From: Carposina sasakii
Lineage: Eukaryota > Arthropoda > Insecta > Lepidoptera > Carposinidae
DNA: 64,000 nt
Direction: 5' to 3'
Assembly (NCBI GenBank): GCA_014607495.2
Contig: CP053152.1
Coordinates: 12,259,899-12,323,898 of the forward strand
The number at the start of each line of letters is the position of its first letter. The first letter of the stretch is position 1. Of this stretch, positions 12,901-25,382 are shown in pieces. The notes below the pieces were generated by a model. The model was not told the DNA's origin. It searched no databases and saw only the letters and a program-made list of their open reading frames with translations. The translations under genes were made by a program, and so were the position numbers.

Positions 12901-15543
12901 TACGGGGTAGGCAGAGCACCAAGGGCCGATAGAACCACATGGTGCCACTTCTGACCAATTTTGAGGGTATAGTTGAGATGTACTAGTTCGGTTAGTAGTG
13001 ACAGGTGGTCAGCCCATCGCCTAAAAACACCAAGACCCTCTTGTCCCTCTACTGACTAGTACAGTATGCCCGGGAAGAGAAGCAGCTGTAGTATTATACG
13101 TTTTTTTTTTGTCTTCCAGAGCAGCATAGCAATAATACATACATATAGCAATAATGGAAAGATACTCAATTTAAAAATATTAAAATCATAGATTATTATA
13201 TTGTATAGTATAGTGCCACAGGTGATAAGTAGAGAAAAATAAAAATATAATAAGTATATACAGGTTGATTTTTGGTCGTCAACGTTCCCGAAAACTGCGG
13301 AATCTCCTCATCATCACGATCATTTTTCTCCATGGAAGCATACCTGGGAAGTGTCTGGTTCCCAAGATATTAGGGTCCAAAGTTGAGTAAATAGACTGCG
13401 TTTTTCTTCATAAATGCACATAGACGCGCGTAGCAAGATTATTTCACGAGAAAAAGATAATGTCTGTCTATGAAAAACTAGCTAAACAATGGACACTGTA
13501 AATTTCACTCGATTAAGTAATTAATTTTTATTTAAAAAAAAAATTTACATCGATTGCCTGCATTTTTTGGCATAAACTTACTTTATTTGATGTTTAGAGT
13601 ACGTACCCTTCGTTAAGGGTGGCAACAAAATAGTAATCAAACAACTGACTACGAGGAAAAGACGATCACATCACATAGTAATATAGAATATCTACCAACA
13701 TCAGAAGAATATGGAAAATGCAATCATCGAACTTTGTTAGTTTTTCACATAAAGAAAGCTTGAGCGGAGTTAGGTATGTGCAGGAGCTCTTGTTGATAGA
13801 ACCTTTCAACTTAGGTGCGTTACGTAAGTTATTAACACGATGTTGTTTTTGTTTGTTCTTGTTCATAGTTTATTATGGCCAAGACAAATATCTTGTCTTG
13901 TAGTCCAATTACTTTTATGAAATTACCTTTTTATAAAAACTGACACCTAACAAAGCCATATGTAGGTATATACCTGATAGATATTAAGAAAATGGTAGGC
14001 ACCTTCCTAGTAGGTAATTGAAAATAAAATGACTTCTCATGACAAGAATAAATAAATTAAAAAGTCATTCTCTCACTATTTACATATCAGTTTTATTAAG
14101 AATACCTAATAGTCTCTACCTTAATATAAAGAAACGCAACATAGTTCGAAACATCACCTCTAAGCTACTTACTGCCGGATCTTATCAAAATGTATGTACC
14201 TTTGTGTTTTTCTTATTCCAAAACACATCGTCATAAAGCGTTCCAGCAATTTTAAACGATAACTTTAGCTATAAAACTTGTAGTGGTACAAACAAGTCGA
14301 ACTTCGAGTGCCGAAGCTATAATTTCGCTTCAAAACAATTTCCAACTGAACTCTCCACCCAACAATGCATGTACAAACAGGTATTAATGAAATTATATTA
14401 ATCACCTCATCCCCATCATAATATTATTTTCTTTACTTTTGACTCGAACTTAAATTTATCATGTAAATCACAGCATATTTTTACTCAAGGTGATAAGTAA
14501 TTTTAAATCGCTGGTATGATGCATGTTCAACGGCATTAAATACTAAAATAAGTACAAATACTTTTTAGGTACTCGACTGTAAAAGTGTTTCATCCTTAGA
14601 TCCACATTTTGTAATTGATTTTCTGCCAATCAAATCGGAAAGAAATAATTATTAGACCACCTATACCTATTTTGTTCTTTATCGAAATGAAACCATTACT
14701 TACAAAGTTCACATCGATCACGCGCTTATAACTGCCATCTTCGGCGCCGACAATCGCCGCATTATTCACAACACCGTCAAGGCGGCTGTACTTGCCGACA
14801 ACTTGTTTGTACGCTGCCTCTAGTTGCGCTTCATCTGATATATCGCATTTTATGAACTTGGCTTTTAGGCCACCAAACTTGCTGATGAGTGCCCTCTCCA
14901 GAGCTTCCCCTTCGCGCTCAGCATTGTCGAGGAAGGCGACATGCTGGAAAAGTTGATTTAGTTAGTTTAGAAACTCTTTTGTGTTGGTATTTGTAAAGAT
15001 GTCGACCAAACTACCTATTTATCTGCTGTTGGAAGTTGGAGCGGAAGTTTTATCAGCGAAGTATTTATTATATAGTGTTTAGTAGCTACTTGTGAAATAT
15101 GTACCTACACAATTTATGCAAATTATCATGTTATGTAAATTCCTTTCACTTTAATCTGTTTTAAAAAAAATTATAAAAACAAAAACAAAGTGCATATGAT
15201 TCATCAGTCTATAAACTAACATAGGTAGATAAATATTAACAGGTACATAATATTTCAATCATAATAATTTTAAGTTCACAGATTGATAAAGGCCCAAACA
15301 TCAGATTTGCCAATCTTATCTCTATCACATACGCAAACAGAGTCTACATTGAAGCCGCTTTCGGAACGTTTTATCCAAAGCAGTTGAAACAAAATGAGTT
15401 TTAGGTACAACAAATGAAAATACCGTCGCATTTTCCTGCAGAAGGGTCCCGACGACACCTGCGCCGACACCTGCTGCACCGCCTGTCACTAAAAACACTT
15501 TTCCTTTCACACTGTCTATATTAAAATCCGACACAAAAGCCAT
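9965..15543 (-). CDS. Short-chain dehydrogenase/reductase SDR-1 (15-hydroxyprostaglandin dehydrogenase/insect alcohol dehydrogenase-like), complete, 5 exons
   Basis: Exons in coding order are 15543-15424, 14943-14704, 12603-12430, 12043-11889 and 10130-9965. All junctions are GT-AG and in phase, giving 855 nt or 284 residues plus TAA. This is a classical SDR fold. The cofactor motif TGGAAGVG lies at residues 20-27. An acidic residue ends beta-2 (VAFLD, D46), which favours NAD(H). The catalytic residues are S150, Y163 and K167 (YAATK). The usual NNAG after beta-4 reads NNAA (100-103). The length fits classical SDRs (about 250-290). Family knowledge suggests a cytosolic NAD-dependent oxidoreductase acting on a small alcohol, prostaglandin-like or lipid substrate; the substrate cannot be read from sequence. 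The start is the ATG at 15541-15543, 19 codons before the cofactor motif. A paralogue (SDR-2) lies at 38029-43598 on the same strand, with Culd between them. The 12.6-14.7 kb intron holds several repeats. Family assignment is confident; the exact enzyme is not. Confidence 0.9.
10399..10553 (-). repeat. Dispersed repeat family A, copy 2 (truncated)
   Basis: Same family as 1397-1617. It ends abruptly after cagtacgggaggcg, so the 5' half is lost. It lies in SDR-1 intron 4, close to the last exon. Confidence 0.7.
11085..11375 (+). repeat. Dispersed retroposon-like fragment
   Basis: Text such as tttgtctgtctgactgtgta, gaccgattttgacaggactt and the adjoining tcgcgggcgg resembles RTE-derived dispersed repeats seen elsewhere in the window. 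It lies in SDR-1 intron 4. Confidence 0.35.
12648..12830 (+). repeat. SINE-like fragment with box-B-like start and GTGAT tail
   Basis: ttcgatcccagtcacgggcc at 12652 is shared in reverse with 59200-59222. It is followed by cagcagtggactgcaatag and a tgatgtgatgtgatgtg tail. It lies in SDR-1 intron 2. Confidence 0.45.
12890..13145 (+). repeat. Dispersed repeat family B, copy 2
   Basis: It begins cctttatcccttacggggta, passes accaagaccctcttgtccct and ends at a poly-T followed by cagagcagcatagc. It lies in SDR-1 intron 2, next to a MITE at 13261. Confidence 0.7.
13261..13632 (-). mobile_element. MITE family D, copy 1 (reverse)
   Basis: It starts cagg after TATA and carries gtcgtcaacgttcccgaaaa, cacgatcatttttctccatg and ttcgttaagggtggcaac. 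It is an inverted copy of 16125-16497; its distal end is worn. It lies in SDR-1 intron 2. Confidence 0.7.
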
Positions 15544-16124
15544 ATTGGAATCTTTAATAACTTCAACTCAAAAATCTAACACATGTTTTGTTTACACAGT
15601 CTATTCAAAGATGTTTGTTTACTCGACGATTCGTCGTAGTAATAGTTCCAAATTGTCCGGAGAACTGAGAGTTTTTATCACAAAATTTGACTGCGATATC
15701 GATTGATAAGATAATGTAATGAACAAGAGTAACTGACGTAATATCATAGATGTAATTTTGGTAAAATTCGATTAACAAAACTTGATTTTCTATTATTAAT
15801 TCATTATTATTTGCTAAATGAATGTTCGTTACTGCCGGGTTTGCCGACGCGATACACGCTTTGCGTCGACTAGGTGATTTTCGACTAGATAATAAAGTTA
15901 CGCCAAGGTCACACGTTCCATTCGCGTGGTTTACATACATATTGAGGTAACAGTGAGTCATTGGGTTCTGTGCTATTAAATTAACATGTTTTAAATTAAC
16001 TTGATTTAACTTTTAATTTTATATATGTACTATTTTATATTTGTATGTACCTAGTTATATATGTACTGTTGTTAGAGTCCTGATTCTTTGCGAGACGTGC
16101 ATCGGGCCGTAGCCAACTTTAATA

Positions 16125-16497
16125 CAGGGTTTTTTTCGTTGCCACCCTTAACGAAGGGTACGTACTCTATACATCACATAAAGTAACTTTATGCCAAAAA
16201 AAATGCTGGGAAACGAAGTAATTTTTTTTGATTTTTTTTTACTACTCGCCCGGGCAAAATTTATAGTGTCCAGTGTTTATGCTAGTTTTTTCATAGACAG
16301 ATATTGATTATTTTTCGTGAAAAAATCTTGCTACACGCGTCAATGTGCATTTATGCAGAAGTCTATTTACTCAACTTTGGACCTTGTATATTTTGGAAAC
16401 CAGTCACTTCCCAGGTATGCTTCCATGAAGAAAAATGATCGTGATGACGAGGAAATTCCATAGTTTTCGGGAACGTTGACGACCAAAAATCGCCCTG
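16125..16497 (+). mobile_element. MITE family D, copy 2 (373 bp)
   Basis: It runs from cagggtttttttcgttgcca to aaaaatcgccctg, with TA on both sides, as in tc1/mariner-type MITEs. No transposase is encoded. It lies about 0.6 kb upstream of the SDR-1 start codon. Confidence 0.7.
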
Positions 16498-16499
16498 TA

Positions 16500-19205
16500 T
16501 AGGGATAAAGGGATACACATTATCACAAAAGGTAGATACCGAGCTTACAATGTGATATACCCGGTGATAGACCACATCATGTGCAATAACCTTTGGGGTG
16601 CAGAGCAATGAAATTTAATGTAAAACTATGACTATGGGTTTTGGGGTTCAATATTGGCCGGTTATAAATTAAGCTAGTTTAATGAAATTAATGAATAAAC
16701 TCTACTGAATGATTTGCATCTAGAAATATATGGCGAAATTGTTAAGAGTTATCAAGGATCCCTGAAAAACTAGATAGATACTTAATGTATACAATATCAA
16801 AAATAAATTTTACGTGTAAGATGGTGAGTTTTCGCTAACTGATCACGAGAACAGGTAGTGATAATATCAATACGAGTATGATAAGGCTAAAACCTAGAGT
16901 GTACGTGCGTTACCACTAACTTACTACATACCCACTGGTATGTTTGATGGATTTTTACCAAATTACATTACATTCAGGTCATAAATTTAATGGCATTGAT
17001 GAATTTAAATTATTTTTCCCCTAGACTTTCATTGATCTGTTGAAAGGATAATTTTATTAAAAAAAAGTTACTAAAACCAATATTTTTGCTCTGCATAGAT
17101 GTAGTGCCACCAATCTATTAGAAGTATTAAGTAAACTGCAATTTGATCCGTTTCAAAATGAGTTCTTCAAATTGAATTTCACAAATCGAGTTTGTTGTTT
17201 GTTTAGTTCGAAATAACATTTCTCAAATCCTCTTCGTGTTTATGGACTGTATTTCTCGAAGTCAAATTGCATTTCAAAATGAAATTGATGCATTTGAAAT
17301 TATTTGACCCTGATTTGAATTTGAAAGGTTATAAGTTTACAGCTGATGAATTATGACTAATTAATGAATGATAATAATTGATGAGTCGTTAGGAATGTAA
17401 ATTTGTGGTTATTTTATCATATTATATTAGGATTAGTGATTATATTATTCATATAATTTAAGTTTTAAAAAGCTATGTCCATTGTCCCTGTTAAAAAGCT
17501 ATGATTATGATTTTCAGATTCTACCTATTGAGTTTGTATTGAATTGAAATGTCATAATTCACTTGAGGTGAATGCTTTTGTTCATTCCATGTACAATAAA
17601 ATTAGTATCAAAATTTTATATATGTCGGAGATCAAGATGTCATATCCTACAGTCGGATCTCCAACGCCATCTATTTTCAATCGTTGAAGTTAGAAACGTC
17701 AAGTCGACAGCTATCACTGACTAGAGGACAGCTGTCACTTGGGTAAAGACAAGACAGAGTACTGAGAGGGCGCCACTGTAGATTTACAACGACCACCGGG
17801 TCGTTTGAATTGAGCCGGAGGGTATTCTGCTTTTTTGTTGCGTCTGGAGCGAAGCACGGGTGCTAATCAGCTTCTGTCTTGTACTTACCACGTTTCTACG
17901 TTATCCGCTAGAATCCTAGTAATCTTGTGCGTAGATACAGTGAAAGTGTTTGTGATTCCTAATTAAGCTTGTTTACTACACGCCGCATTCTTTATTTCTG
18001 ATTTTGGAAGATGTCGGACACACCTAAGGGCACGCCACTCGACCCATCTACGTCATATATATCATTGGTAAAAGATAGAGCACGTAATTTGTACCATTGC
18101 TGGGCAAATGTCTTATTCCTGCTATAGCTAAGTACCTAAAAACAAGTTTAAATTGCAGAAGTTTGAAAAATATAGGTGTTATTATGAAATAAAGCCGTGG
18201 TTGCTTCGACCCCTCTTCACAGAATGGGTAGCTTGCGGCGAGGGTCCTGAAAAGTGTCGCATTGTGACGTGGAGAAATTTGTTGCAGGCTTCATGAAAGG
18301 TTTCAATCGCACGTGTGTTTTGCAGACAAACAAAAATGTATAGACCGACAGTTATTAAATAATGACTCTTATTATAATAATTCAAAGCTCTAGAATCTGT
18401 GGATTGTGATTTTTTATGAAATAAAGTTCAAGCCACATTTACTCGGAATCTATTGTTTTTCCGAAAAATAAGGACCTCGTTTTTAAAAGTCATCGCTAGT
18501 AAGAGAAAGGATGTTCAAACCAAATTCCTAACGATTAAATAAAGGCACAATGGAATTACAAAACCCTGGAGGATCCTCACCTCATCCTGGAAGATAAAGC
18601 AAAGAGGTCCACACTTCAGTCACTTCAAAAAGGCTGATGTAATCTCTTAGAAAATAACGATGGCTCACGTAATAATACCTTCAATTTAGTGGTACGCAGG
18701 ATACGCATAAAAACATAGACAATACAAACTTATTAAATAACAAACTCTTTGAAAGCGAGCAGGTAAATGCAGAGTTTTACATATCTACGGTAGATATTTT
18801 GTAAAATGTCTACCGTAATGGGATTTTTTAAACAAGTTTAAGTTAAGCACAGACAAGTATTTTATTTTAATCCTAAACAAAGTCATGCAATCGAATGAGC
18901 TGGAATCACTTTACAGTCAGAATACTTATCGATTAAACACTTAAACCATTTCTTGTTTACCTTATTTCTCCCCACACCTGTTATAAAAAGTGAATGGAGG
19001 ATCATTACTGCGTGGTATTAGGTCGCATTGTGGACTGAATAGACGCCACTTGAAGCAAAGCCGGGGCATTCAGTGTGCCAAACTGTGCCACTATAGTGTG
19101 GAAAACACGCCTACATGACATGTACTCGAACTTTATAAAGCTTACATTAAAGTTTCCATGACGATTGCAATGCTACTAAAATAATAAGCAAAAATAAGCA
19201 AATAG
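16500..19205. other. Intergenic; possible LTR-like stretch at 17632-18010
   Basis: A GC-richer stretch begins tgtcggagatcaagatgtca at 17622-17641 and ends before an ATG at 18011 (MSDTPKGTPLDPS). This could be a retrotransposon LTR with a gag start or a 5' exon. No second LTR or downstream frame was found. Confidence 0.25.
18786..18817. repeat. Perfect-type hairpin, 15-bp arms
   Basis: tacggtagatatttt and aaaatgtctaccgta pair around a GT loop, with one mismatch. Isolated, in intergenic DNA. Confidence 0.5.
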
Positions 19206-19391
19206 GCCCCCTGATTATGTAAAAGCAATAGCAAAGCCTAAGCAAAAGCGATAGCGAAAATTGTACAATATTCGCCTTGAAATGTCGAAGTTCCTTTGAA
19301 ATTCGTTTTACGTAATACGAATTTGACAAGCAATCAGCGATTTTTGTAAAATTTTCGCTATCGCTTTGCTTTTGCTAGTTAGGTAATAAGG
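19206..19391. mobile_element. Short MITE with ~50-bp inverted ends
   Basis: The left end ggccccctgattatgtaaaa with aagcgatagcgaaaatt pairs with the right end aattttcgctatcgctttgc then ttaggtaataaggggg. The length is about 186 bp. Intergenic. Confidence 0.55.
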
Positions 19392-20280
19392 GGGCGGATT
19401 ACATAAGATTTGACCTACATTTATCAATGATTTCTTCTCATCTCATCATTATATATTTTACTAAGACAACCCTATCTACCCAGAAAGAACTCCAATTTGA
19501 AACCGCACGCGTTTTGAGCAAACACAAATTGGTACGTACGAGGTTCATACTAGATTCTAATTTCCTCTCGGAAACTCACTTTATTTCGCGAAAGTTCACT
19601 TTATTTTGCGAGATGTTGAGCCTGACGTGTTGTTACACAACATAAACAAAAGCTGCCACTTCGCGAGTAGTGTCGGGGTATTCTTTCAGATTTCCACGCT
19701 CCACCGCTTCTCCTGAATTATTTTATGTGAGATCCTTTGTGTTATCTGCAGAGTTAACTTTAGTTCCTGTATTATATTGTTTGTAATAACTTTGGGTTAT
19801 TTTATGTTGATAAGAATTCTAAAGCTGGGTACTGACAAACGTTACGAAGAGTAACAATTGTCTAACAAATTGTTTGCTTGGGTTTGCTGGAAGAAATCTA
19901 TTAAAGAGATAAGCTCGCCTTTGTACAATTTCTGTGTAACTATGTTAAGTCACTATATTGTCTTATGTTTGTGTGTACAATAAAGAATACAAGAACCATA
20001 ACTTTTATTTGTTACGTTACGTCAAACTATACTAAAATCAGAGAAAAAAAGAGAATGTCCCTCGAATTCGGAATTTCTCCATGTACAACCTCCACCAAAG
20101 CTCGTTTTGTAACATGGAACAAACTGTGTGACGTAGTGTGAAATTAGGGAAAACGCAACTATAATTTTTAATACGATATCAATAGAAATAAGTACACCAA
20201 AGTACATAGTTTCCATAAACGCCTATACTTACTAACTACTAATGACACGGTTTTATTTATTAACTGCTTTACAAATCTAT

Positions 20281-20580
20281 CTATACATATAATAAAAATG
20301 TAACGGATCGCTGTCTGTACATGGAAGATATATGAGAAAAATATTATAGGAGACCTTTATCAACGCAATAGTACCCAAAATAATGGTTTTTTTTTTGTCT
20401 GTCTGTTTTCTGTGCGTTTGTGCACGCTAATCTCAGAAACGGCTGAACCGATTTCGATGAGTTTTCAAGAATATATTGTGACAGGTTCCACTTAACATAT
20501 AGGCTACTTTTTATCCCGGATAATTTCGACATTTTGTTTTTTCTGTGGTCCACGCGGACGGAGTCGCGGACGTCCACTAG
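20281..20580 (-). repeat. RTE-like element, reverse copy
   Basis: The reverse strand carries the agtggacgtccgcgactccg head at 20580, the cgggataaaaagtagcctat block and the accgatttcg... tail region. It is intergenic between SDR-1 and Culd. Confidence 0.6.
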
Positions 20581-20904
20581 TCCAACAATATATATCTTCC
20601 GACGTTTTATTTAATCCCACTCAATTCGATTTTCACCCCAGATAATAAATCAACCTTTTCCGAAGGTAAGAACATATAATACCTGCTAAAAGTAAATACA
20701 ATATTGATTCAGGTACACTTGGAAACAAACAAGTAACAAAAGGTCTCTCACTCCTAATATATGGAGATGAAACTCCTTACTAAGCAGAACTAACAAACTG
20801 CATACTACAACACCTACGGGCTCATGAAGCATATAAAGTGGAGATGTGATTATCATAGTAGTCAAGCGACCCATTACAATATAGCCATGTATGTTGAAGC
20901 AGAA

Positions 20905-21036
20905 AGGGTATGATAAGCAATATGCTAAAATAGCTCGCTATAGAGAAACTATTCTCAAAATTTTCAGATTCGAAATCACAGTGGGCTATTTTCATAGCAT
21001 TTCGCCCAGTTGACCCCTTTTGTAACACCTTGTATT
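20905..21036. mobile_element. Foldback MITE family C, diverged short copy
   Basis: It contains ctatagagaaac, cgaaatcacagtgggctatt and catttcgc...ccccttttgtaacaccttg, with the central part deleted. Confidence 0.5.
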
Positions 21037-21299
21037 TGAAGTGCAGTATGGGCCAAGTACTGACTAACATTTGCTTCTAGTCTAAACCGTCATAGACTCA
21101 CAACGGCAATACTATTTAATTTATTTCTTTATCTTTAGTTTATTTTACAGTGATTTTGTTCGGAAGTGGGTTACGAAGAATTTGTACCATCATCATGGTC
21201 AATATTTAACATTCCCCTAATGTTACATCCTGTATGTTTATGGAAGAGTGATGAGTCATTTTTGGTAATCCGTTCATAACATACCTTGTAACATATAAT

Positions 21300-21475
21300 T
21301 AAATCTTCTGTTAGTGTGTTTGTAATTAAACTCCTTCTAAACAACCGGACTGATTTTAATCAAAATTTTTCTGTGTGTTCAAGTGTGTTCGAGAATAGTT
21401 TAGATTTACACTTCGATCAACTAGAACAAGTTTATCTGCAGTCCACGCGGGCAGAGTCGCGGGCGTCCACTGGTA
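21300..21475 (-). repeat. RTE-like element head fragment
   Basis: The reverse strand near 21475 reads agtggacgcccgcgactctg, followed by a diverged body reaching about 21300. Confidence 0.45.
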
Positions 21476-22228
21476 CCTTGTAAGATTTAACCTCTTGTAT
21501 CTCCTCTATGTACGGGCTCGCTAACAAATCTACCCGTGTTAGGCACCTTCCGTTGTCTTGGTAAACGGGAAACGAGGCCGCAATAAACTTAAAGAAAATG
21601 GTTACTAAAACTGGTCGTAAGGGACGCTTTGTGGAACTTATCCACCTGCGTCCTAATACCAGAGTTTTCATTGCCAGCAATTCACAAAATCTGTAGGGTT
21701 GGGAACACTGGCTCGGTCGGAACAGTGATTCGCATGCGCTGTGCTAAAAAGTGAAAGAGGTTTATGTCTGACCCCTTCATCAATCGAAAGCGTTTAGTAC
21801 CCGATCATGCACAAACTATGTGAGCTGCTTGCGCGATATGGGAATGTGCTATGATGTGTTTTTGTTTTTGACTTTGTCAAAATTAAAATCCTAGCCACTG
21901 GCTCCCTTCCTGGCCCTACCTACATAAAATGCCCATCCCCAGGTTCTACTTCGAAATCAAGTATATTCACGAAATCTTGGACCAAAAATATTTATCTCTG
22001 AACCGGGAAAATAATAACACAGTTAAACTTTTGATGTCGATGCTTAGAATGCAAAGCCTTCTGGGACTGAATATTTCCCTGGCTTAATAATATTTCTAAC
22101 TAGGACCCTAGACATTACATTTATGGGTAAGGGTAATACAGTATAGCATTATATTCTTGATTCTAGAATCTTTTACTCATAATTAACTGTAGTTATTCTT
22201 CTTTGGTAAAAAAAAAAACTGAAATATA

Positions 22229-22990
22229 CAGGGTGTGTGTGACAGCCAGGCAAATACTGAAATACTGAACAAATACCATTGTTTTGAGTTATACGATAGT
22301 GTTGTTACTCGCAGGAAATGCATTTTGTATCGGGTGATCCTGTGACTAGTTAAATGGATTTGTACGGGTTACCGTACATCGTTATGTCACCTATCGACAG
22401 ATCAATATTTCGTAATAAGTCTCTCTGCGTAATTTGTATAGTATTGTCTATATAGCATATCTTGTATTAGCGAACTACATAGCATTATAATATATTAAAT
22501 TCAGTGTTCAACATTCACTCAACGGGTTCGGTTGTATTTATCTCTTATGAGTTGACGACTTCCCTCAGCATTAGTATAGCAGCATCATAGCATTAACTAG
22601 CAACAAAATGTACGATTGCCACACCGTACATTAGCATAGCAGCATCATAGCATTAACTAGCAATTTTATTGTACGATTGCCACACCGTACAGGATTATTG
22701 TGTGATACATTGTTGTTTTTTGGATCTCTTGTGACTCTTGTTCTATTGGGGTTGATTAGTATTTTGAACTTTTTTGGGACCAAACTGTTTTTGAAAATCA
22801 TCCATCGGTTAAAATTTTGTTTGTAAGTAATTATCTAAGGCCTACTGAAACGACCTACACATTTCTTTTTCAGAAAAAAAAAAAAAAAATGTTTGGAATT
22901 TTCCTGCGAAAAATTTTCAGTGGTTTTTGCCTCAGAATCATGGCCTGAAGTCGCCATATCAATATTTGCCTGGCTGTCACAAATACCATG
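22229..22990. mobile_element. Terminal-inverted-repeat element, 762 bp, non-coding
   Basis: tgtgacagccaggcaaata at 22238-22256 is inverted at 22963-22981; the outer ~10 bp (cagggtgtg / cataccatg side) match imperfectly. Inside is a 60-bp direct duplication (22569-22628 and 22629-22690) that contains tgtacgattgccacaccgta. No open frame of note. Confidence 0.65.
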
Positions 22991-25382
22991 TATGTGGCTA
23001 TAAATAAGACATTGAGCAAGTCATCCTTTCTACTATTTTTAACAATGTTTACCTTAGATAAACTATGACAGTCTTTAAATTGTCGATCAAAATATTTACC
23101 AGACTGTTGCAGCTTTCGTACAAAATATTTTAAAAATATGACTCAAGAGTTGAAACTTGAAATAGAATGAAACGTCTCGCCGGTAAGTATATTACTTCCA
23201 TCATATATTCCGAGACATAAATTGAAATGCCACGAGGAGTCTTCATCACACGGCAACACATTTTAAATTTTCATTAGATTTTGCAGGCAGACACGTCGCA
23301 TCCAGAGAGTGTAGTCCCATTTCTTTGCAGTAGTGGTTGGAAATTTTGTATCATTGTCACCATATTTCATTTTATGAGTAATATTATTAACAAGTCTGCT
23401 TATCTTAGCACATGAAAAGAGATTTATGTTACATACCTACTTTTTATAATTTCTATGAAAGAAATTGTTTTTGAGGTTTAGCAAGTCTGAATAAATGGTA
23501 CATGAAAATGAATTTTGAATTAGACTTCTCGCAAAGGAATTTAAATAATTTAAAATAGGATACAAAATATAAATTATAGACACCTTATCTTATCTTTTTG
23601 AACTTTGGCAATGTTTCAAATGAAAACAACAAACTCAAAGTATGGCCAGCCATAACTTCAGATTTCGTGGTAAATACCAAATATAAAACCCTTCATCGAG
23701 TATTATAACAAACCGCAAGACAGCACATGGAACATCGTATTTAAATTTCATCAGACACCAGCGATGTCTTCGAAATGAAATTGTCTGAGCCCCAACGAAT
23801 ACTGTGGGGTGATGACACGTGTCACGTAATTTGAATATTTTCACTTGAGCATCTTCTTTTATACTGAATGCTAATTTATAGGCAAAATAACTAGCAATTA
23901 TAATATCAAACTTTTTATTTCTATTGTAATAAATTCTTAAAAAAGTTAATGAAGCATATAGTTGAATATCATTGTAAAAGAATTAAAAAGCACTCAAAGC
24001 AGCTTTCCGGTCATTATATATTATATGTACGGGTGTAAGAACCCTAGGGCATCCCACTCTTACTTTACCCTTTAATAATCAACTAAGATGTCTAAAGAGA
24101 ATTAATCCAAAGCGCAAAGTACTGAGACGGAGACCAATAAAATCTACAATGAATTTAGCACTACAAAGTCTTTGTCGCGGCGAAACGTAAATTGTCAAAG
24201 GAATACAGTGCTCTATCTCGGGGATATATATATCGAAATGCAATTTGTGCCCTCAAATCGTATTTTCTTCGCCACAATCGATAAAGGACATGTCACACTA
24301 GGGTTTGCGGAAATTCTCATACTCATATCGAATGATCGAATGAATGACTGACGAAACATGCTGCTAACACTAAGATACGAAATTTTTTATATAGGTATAA
24401 CCTTACTTAAGATATGAAATCACAGCTGCAATGTGCTATTAATTTCGGTCAACTGTTCTAGAAGTTATCCGGTGTAAAGGATTCCATGGAGAAAAATGAT
24501 CGTGATGATGAGGAGATTCTGTAGTTCTCGGGAACGTTGAAGCGCAAAAATCATCCTGTATATATAGGACGAGACGGCTCACATTAAACGTCCAATTCAC
24601 AGAGCAATACATATAATAACTAGACAAAAAACTTAGTTCGTACTTTGCATGTAAAAACTAAATAGACACTCGTGCTAAGACTGTATGAATTTGCCCTGAA
24701 AGAAGTGCTTTGCAATCACTTTTTACACGTAAAGTACATACACTTACATCTCTAGTCATTACATAGCTCTGTGAAATTGTCGCGTAAATGTGAGCCATCT
24801 CGCTCTCGCCAAATTCATGCTATGGGCGCTGGAATACTGGTAATATATCAACTCTTGGATTATTTAGTTACTGTAGTCTGGGTGCAAGTTGTACTACCTA
24901 CTTCTTTTGAGGCCATTTCGTACATTAATTTTCTTTGAGTAGGTACATATTAAAAAAGGAAGGCATTTATTATATTTTTTTTTTGGAATAAGACCTACCT
25001 ACCTACCTACGTACATTAAATATTAACTAGCTTAGCTCAGTTTAAGTTTAGGTGGAGTTACGGTCTATTGCTAGTAGTTTATAATCCTACTTACTTAAAG
25101 TCTCAAATATCTCTAAAGTTTCGACTGTCACTCGTCTTCATTATATCTACTTAATTAAATTAGTTAAACCTCATTACAAAATAAGAAAATTTGGGGTTTT
25201 AATTTATCGCTCTTAGAAGAGGGTGCGCAATTTACAAAATAGAAATGTGAGCATCAAAGTTTTAATTAAGAAACTCAACGTACCTACTATAAATTAATTG
25301 TGGATTAATTATTAATTTTGAACTATTTAATTAAAATCCAGGGTGGTCAGTTTAACTTACGAGTTTTTCTCTTTGTTCTCAG
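22991..25382. other. Intergenic DNA upstream of the first visible Culd exon
   Basis: Apart from a MITE fragment at 24484-24561, no feature was recognised. The missing 5' exons of Culd could be here or further upstream, but none could be supported. Confidence 0.4.
24484..24561 (+). mobile_element. MITE family D end fragment
   Basis: It carries catggagaaaaatgatcgtg and ctcgggaacgttgaagcgc then ctgtatata, the right end of family D only. Confidence 0.5.

Noticed and set aside
15276..15479. Minus-strand open frames overlapping SDR-1 exon 1
   Set aside because: They read through the exon 1 donor site into the intron; the spliced frame with exon 2 is clearly better.
17632..18060. LTR retrotransposon (LTR plus gag start)
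   Set aside because: Only a suggestive start and an ATG were seen; no second LTR, primer site or polyprotein frame, so it was not called as an element.
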